Source of the DNA: Candidatus Eiseniibacteriota bacterium
Lineage (GTDB): Bacteria > JAFGKV01
DNA: 9,464 nt
Reading direction: 5' to 3'
Assembly (NCBI GenBank): GCA_025453925.1
Contig: JALOPK010000103.1
Span: forward strand, 1-9,464
Shown here in pieces: positions 6,258 to 9,464 of this stretch. Within the stretch, counting starts at the first letter, position 1. Every line of letters starts with the position of its first letter. A program made the translations under genes and the position numbers. The notes beneath the pieces were generated by a model. The model worked only from the letters and a program-made list of their open reading frames with translations. It did not search any database and had not been told where the DNA came from.

Positions 6258-7751
6258 CTACGAAAGCAGGAACTTCTCGCCCCGGGATTCGCCGACCGCG
6301 GATACGCGGATGGCGGGCAGATCCTTGACGGGGCAGTGGTATTGGCAGATGCCGCATCCCGTGCAGCGCGTCGGGTCGATCTGCGGTCGCTTGAGCGTCA
6401 CAGTGGAGCCGTCCCGCGCCTGGATCACGACTTCGCGCGTCCAGATCGCCTTGGGCGAGACGGGGCAGACCTCTTCGCACACTACGCACGGCGTGTCCAT
6501 CGCCCATGGGAGGCAGCGACCCAGGTCGTAGAACGCGGTGCCGATCCTCACCGGCCCCCGATCGGGCGACTCCTGCCCGAGTTTGGCCGAGGGGGTGAGA
6601 GCCTGAATTGCCCCGGTCGGGCACACATGACCGCACAGGACGCATGATACCTCGCAGTAGCCGGCGTCGAAGCGCATGACCGGAGTCCAGAACCCCTCGA
6701 TTCCGGCCTCGGATGTCGCGAGCTGAATCACGCCGGTCGGGCACGATCGGGCGCACATTCCGCATCGCGCACACCGCGCCAGAAAATCGGTCTCAGGCAG
6801 CGCCCCGGGGGGGCGGATCCGCCGCTCCGCGGGAGCCTTCGGCGAGGGTGAGCCGCTGCGAATCACCGGCCAGGCAATAAGCCCCGCCAGAGCGGCGATG
6901 GCCGCCCGTCTGCCCCTGACATCGGGAGTTCGACGCTCAGGGACCGGCCTGCCCACTTGGCCGCACGCGATCGCGTTCTCAGGGCAGGCAGTTCGGCAGT
7001 TCATGCACAGGATGCACTCGGACCGCGCCACCTCAGTACTGGGTGCCGCCGCGCCGTTGCAGGACAGCTCACACACACCGCAGTTCGTGCAGGCTCCCGG
7101 GTCGCGGCGAATGCCGAAGGGGGTCCATCGCGTGAGGAGCCCCAGCATCGCCCCCAAGGGGCACAGAGCGCGGCACCAGAACCGGGGCACCGCCAGGTTG
7201 GCGAGCAAGACGGTCGCCAGCAGCAGCGCCGGGAGAATACCGCCGGGAAACCGTGGGTCATGGCTGAACACGGGAACGCCCACACCGGCCAGTAGTGGCC
7301 CAAAGAGGCTCTGGATCCCCCGCGCCGTCAACGACAGAGGATCCAGGAGCCCCACCAGGAGCGTGCCCAGCAACGAACTCACCAAAAGGCCCGTGAGGAG
7401 GTAGTACTTGGCGGCAAACAGCGGGCGCGGCGCATTGGCGCTTCGACGGCCCGCGGGACGGCGCCGGCGCATCGAGCTCACGGCGTCATTCATGCACCCC
7501 AGGGGGCAGACCCAGCCGCAGAACGCGCGCCCCAGAAAGAGAGTCACCACCACGACTGCCAGAGAGAGCGCCAGCGACCCGTGGAGCGTTCGGCTCGACA
7601 GCATGGTACCGACTGCCAAGAGGGGGTCCGCGTGGAAGAACAGGTCGACTGGCCAGCCACGAATCCAGCCGGTACGCCCGGCCGTCAGCAAGACCAAGAA
7701 GAGCAGGAGGAAGAACCCCTGGTAGGCGCGGCGGACGGCCCGGTGAGTCAT
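6258..7751 (-). CDS. membrane-bound polyferredoxin, NapH-NapG-like fusion
   Basis: 497 residues from the ATG at 7751. The N-terminal half is NapH/NosR-C-terminus-like: four predicted membrane helices (about 10-30, 58-77, 116-138, 170-189), the two family motifs FCGWVCPLG (77-85) and WCRALCPLG (192-200), then two ferredoxin motifs, CTNCGVCELSC (221-231) and CILCMNCRTACP (246-257). A fifth hydrophobic segment preceded by arginines (about 279-299) resembles a NapG Tat-type leader kept as an internal anchor. The C-terminal half is NapG/MauM-like with four cluster motifs: CARCGMCARSCP (327-338), Cys366-Cys377, Cys413-Cys429 including the long C-x8-C spacing, and CTGCGICQYHCP (463-474). Six [4Fe-4S] clusters are therefore predicted. 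Expected topology puts the first two in the cytoplasm and the last four in the periplasm, suggesting electron transfer from quinol or a cytoplasmic donor to an exported acceptor. It follows the DUF362 gene on the same strand after a 527-base repeat-rich gap. The true electron partner is unknown. Confidence 0.9.
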   Translation of the reverse strand: MTHRAVRRAYQGFFLLLFLVLLTAGRTGWIRGWPVDLFFHADPLLAVGTMLSSRTLHGSLALSLAVVVVTLFLGRAFCGWVCPLGCMNDAVSSMRRRRPAGRRSANAPRPLFAAKYYLLTGLLVSSLLGTLLVGLLDPLSLTARGIQSLFGPLLAGVGVPVFSHDPRFPGGILPALLLATVLLANLAVPRFWCRALCPLGAMLGLLTRWTPFGIRRDPGACTNCGVCELSCNGAAAPSTEVARSECILCMNCRTACPENAIACGQVGRPVPERRTPDVRGRRAAIAALAGLIAWPVIRSGSPSPKAPAERRIRPPGALPETDFLARCARCGMCARSCPTGVIQLATSEAGIEGFWTPVMRFDAGYCEVSCVLCGHVCPTGAIQALTPSAKLGQESPDRGPVRIGTAFYDLGRCLPWAMDTPCVVCEEVCPVSPKAIWTREVVIQARDGSTVTLKRPQIDPTRCTGCGICQYHCPVKDLPAIRVSAVGESRGEKFLLS

Positions 7752-7776
7752 GTCAATTCTCAGTAATCAGTCGGGT

Positions 7777-7800
7777 CTCTGGGTGCGAGGGCACCCAGGG
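7777..7800. repeat. perfect hairpin in the polyferredoxin leader
   Basis: CTGGGTGC (7779-7786) pairs with GCACCCAG (7791-7798) around GAGG, and two outer pairs (one G-U) extend the stem to 10 bp. It lies 25 bases upstream of the polyferredoxin ATG and could shape its mRNA 5' end. The Shine-Dalgarno itself is weak (TGAGAA), so structure here may matter for translation. Confidence 0.5.
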
Positions 7801-7835
7801 TTTTCAAGGTTGAGAGTACGCCGGCTTGTTGTAGC

Positions 7836-7876
7836 CACGCCGCTCTGCGGCGTGCCGCCCGGCGCGGAGCGCCGGG
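7836..7876. repeat. pair of adjacent perfect palindromic hairpins
   Basis: CACGCCGC-TCT-GCGGCGTG (7836-7854) is followed 3 bases later by CCCGGCGC-GGA-GCGCCGGG (7858-7876). Both are perfect 8-bp stems with 3-base loops. The arrangement looks like a REP/BIME-type intergenic repeat rather than a terminator, as no T-run follows. Confidence 0.6.
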
Positions 7877-7900
7877 GCGACAGTCCGTGGTGTGCCACGC

Positions 7901-8032
7901 CATCTCCTCGCCCAGCGGGGGAGGAGATGGGTGAGGGGGCACAAGGCCTGGGGCTCTCGGCCCTCCGCCGTCAGCTATCAGCCGCAGGAGTCTCGCTGGC
8001 CCCCTCATCCTGCCTTCTCCGTGGGGAGAAGG
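7901..8032. repeat. composite inverted-repeat element of the 'CCCCTCACCC...CTCTCC' type
   Basis: Two terminal hairpins, CATCTCCTC/GAGGAGATG (7901-7909 with 7921-7929) and CCTTCTCC/GGAGAAGG (8013-8020 with 8025-8032), flank a long-range inverted pair, GGGTGAGGGGGC (7929-7940) with GCCCCCTCATCC (7999-8010), which has one G-U position. The whole folds as a cruciform-like element of about 130 bp. This sequence class is common as dispersed intergenic repeats in bacterial genomes. It is non-coding; short frames crossing it translate into PSPHGEGR-like strings that are a known artefact. Confidence 0.65.
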
Positions 8033-8246
8033 GGTGTTCTCCCTGCCCGGTCCCCGGTTCGCACTCGCCCTGCGCCGCCTACCCATGGCTGTTCGCGCCA
8101 GGGCGGAGTGTTTCGACATAGAGCGGAACTCTCACGCGCCACCGAAACTCCTCCCCACAGTGTCGAGTATCTCCTGCGGCCCGTGGCCAGGGGGAAGCCG
8201 CCAGGGTGGGAGTGGAATCGGACATGGTGAACATCTCGCGCAACAG
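8033..8246. other. gene-free stretch between repeat element and DUF362 3' end
   Basis: I see no credible coding region. Short frames (such as minus 8079-8393 or plus 8034-8255) have no ribosome binding site, no recognisable domain and arginine/proline-rich products. No clear promoter was found for the downstream polyferredoxin gene. Confidence 0.5.
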
Positions 8247-8272
8247 GAAAGCTGAGAGCCGAAAGCTGAGAG
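8247..8272. repeat. two-copy 14-bp tandem repeat
   Basis: GAAAGCTGAGAG occurs at 8247-8258 and 8261-8272, period 14, with a 2-base linker, 6 bases past the DUF362 stop. It resembles the short CTGAGAGC-type tandem repeats often found in intergenic DNA. Confidence 0.5.
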
Positions 8273-8278
8273 CTCGTG

Positions 8279-9235
8279 TCACGTCGTCACAGGATTCAGG
8301 GTGCGCCACAGAGACGTGCCGACGCCGCGACGTTCCGCTTCCATGATGCTTGGCACGTCGGATGCCCGCCTCCCCATGAGCTCCGCCGCCCACGCATCAA
8401 GGGCGACTTGATCGGTGCCCGCCGCGATCTGCTCGGTCGCCACCACGTCGGATGCCCGCCCGCCGGTGGGACCGTTTCGTACCAGCGCGCGGGTTCCATC
8501 CACCACTACCAGCGTGGGGACGAAAGCGCCCGCCAGGTCGGCGATCACCACGTCGAGTTTCTGGTGAAACGAGTTGCGGCCGCCGGCCAGGAATCCATAC
8601 CAGTTCTTCATCGTCGCGGAGAGGCCGGCCAGATTGTGATCCTTCACCGCTGGAATGCCGATCAGCCGGTCGGCGCGTTCGAGGAGCCCCGCCAGCCCTT
8701 CCCATGTCTGGATGGCCTCTCCCGCAACCGCAATGGGGCCCATGTGGGAGGCTGCAGGGAGCATCACGGTTCCGCCTCCCTGCTCCACCGCCGTGCCGAT
8801 CTGACTCACCGCGAAGCACCGCAACGGGTTGTTGATCGGGTTGTCCGCGACCATGACCTCCCGGGCGCCCGCCTCCTTGCACAGCCGTACCACGGCCAAC
8901 ACGACGGCGGGTGACGTGGTTGCGCCAAACGACGGCGGACGGTCGAATCCCACATTGGGCTTGATCAGAACCCGCTCACCCGGGCGAACGAAGCGTCCCA
9001 TTCCCCCCATTGCCTCGACTACCCGCCTGACCGCCGATCCGGGATCAGCCGCGCCCGAAACGGCCATGGCAGACGCCGGAGAGTCGAGGCCCTGCCGGTA
9101 GTCAGGGAGACGAGCGCCTTCCCCGCCTCGGCGGACTGGACGTTCATGGAGCAGGGCATAGCCGCCCCCGAGGCAGACGGTCGCCGCGGATGCTCTGGCC
9201 ACCAGCGTCAGGAACGATCGGCGGTCGGGTCTCAT
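8279..9235 (-). CDS. Tat-exported DUF362 family protein
   Basis: 318 residues from the ATG at 9235, with GGAG 9-12 bases upstream. The N-terminus carries a twin-arginine signal (DRRSFLTL, residues 4-11, then a hydrophobic core to about 29), so the protein is probably exported folded. DUF362 (PF04015) features follow: VLIKPNVGF (89-97), SPAVVLAVVRLCKEAGA (108-124), a VADNP strand end (129-133), GIPAVKDHNLAGLSATMKN (193-211), VVVDGTRALVRNGPTGG (243-259) and AGTDQVALDAWAAELMG (272-288). The C-terminal ferredoxin domain of some DUF362 proteins is absent, and the few cysteines (21, 119, 140) form no cluster motif. The ATG overlaps the upstream DUF6599-like stop (ATGA), so the two are translationally coupled, and the polyferredoxin gene follows. 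Biochemical function is unknown for the family. A 17-bp exact repeat lies inside the gene (8354-8370, 8444-8460). Confidence 0.9.
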   Translation of the reverse strand: MRPDRRSFLTLVARASAATVCLGGGYALLHERPVRRGGEGARLPDYRQGLDSPASAMAVSGAADPGSAVRRVVEAMGGMGRFVRPGERVLIKPNVGFDRPPSFGATTSPAVVLAVVRLCKEAGAREVMVADNPINNPLRCFAVSQIGTAVEQGGGTVMLPAASHMGPIAVAGEAIQTWEGLAGLLERADRLIGIPAVKDHNLAGLSATMKNWYGFLAGGRNSFHQKLDVVIADLAGAFVPTLVVVDGTRALVRNGPTGGRASDVVATEQIAAGTDQVALDAWAAELMGRRASDVPSIMEAERRGVGTSLWRTLNPVTT

Positions 9236-9464
9236 GACGAAAGCTCCAGAAGCCGTGTGCCCAACGCCCGCACGGCCTCTCGGGTCCGAGGCGTGTCGGA
9301 GGCGGCTTGGATCTGCACGTACAGAGCGCCCCGCGTCATGAACAGACTCGCTGCGGAGAAGTACCCTCCGAACCCGGGGTCTTCGACCGCATCAGGAGGC
9401 CGTTCCAGATCATACATGACTCGAGCCTGATCACCCTGATCGAACAGAAACGCCTCCACGTAGT
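9232..9464 (-). CDS. DUF6599-like protein, C-terminal fragment
   Basis: Only the last 76 codons are in the window; the frame is open to the window edge at 9464 and stops with TGA at 9234-9232. The pattern fits the C-terminal part of DUF6599 proteins: AFLFDQGDQARVMYDLERPPDAVEDPG, then GGYFSAASLFMTRGALYVQIQAA and a final helix (TREAVRALGTRLLEL). These proteins are usually secreted, commonly lie next to DUF362 and Fe-S genes, and have no known activity. Here the stop shares ATGA with the DUF362 start. The family call rests on remembered pattern and neighbourhood, not on a search. Confidence 0.65.
   Translation of the reverse strand, partial: YVEAFLFDQGDQARVMYDLERPPDAVEDPGFGGYFSAASLFMTRGALYVQIQAASDTPRTREAVRALGTRLLELSS

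Noticed and set aside
7750-8255. Several short frames on both strands in the repeat region
   Set aside because: They read through hairpins and give PSPHGEGR-like products; non-coding repeat DNA.

Overview
The window is high-GC DNA (roughly 60-65% G+C by eye) from a Gram-negative-type bacterium. The evidence for an outer membrane and an elaborate exoproteome is a short outer-membrane beta-barrel gene, a twin-arginine-signal protein, and a large subtilase ending in an Fn3 module and a FlgD-Ig/T9SS-type C-terminal domain. That C-terminal layout, together with a DUF362/DUF6599/polyferredoxin gene set, resembles lineages of the FCB superphylum and neighbouring candidate phyla (for example Eisenbacteria-, Latescibacteria- or Krumholzibacteria-like genomes). 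This placement is an inference; there is no rRNA or tRNA in the window to test it.

Layout: (1) 2-925 (+), 3' part of an alpha/beta-hydrolase-like gene. (2) 1110-1784 (-), membrane-anchored or secreted six-repeat ankyrin protein, lying downstream of (3) 1899-2402 (-), a small secreted beta-barrel protein; (1) and (2) converge on a strong hairpin at 1022-1047. (4) 2752-5706 (-), a 984-residue exported S8 subtilase with a strong hairpin just after its stop. (5) 5707-6257, a long regulatory gap holding two candidate sigma70-type promoters for the subtilase, a CRP/FNR-like palindrome placed as for class I activation, and a separate AT-rich perfect palindrome. (6) 6258-7751 (-), a 497-residue membrane polyferredoxin that looks like NapH fused to NapG. 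(7) 7752-8278, a gene-free, hairpin-dense repeat region. (8) 8279-9235 (-), a Tat-exported DUF362 protein whose ATG overlaps the stop of (9) 9232-9464 (-), the C-terminal end of a DUF6599-like protein.

How the genes fit together: genes 9, 8 and 6 run in the same direction and probably form one functional unit: two exported proteins of unknown function plus a membrane protein that could carry electrons through six predicted [4Fe-4S] clusters from the quinone pool or cytoplasm to the periplasm. This is the best candidate in the window for an uncharacterised system. The subtilase appears to be an independent, regulated secreted protease. The beta-barrel and ankyrin genes may share a transcript. 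No CRISPR array, transposase, integrase, rRNA or tRNA was seen.
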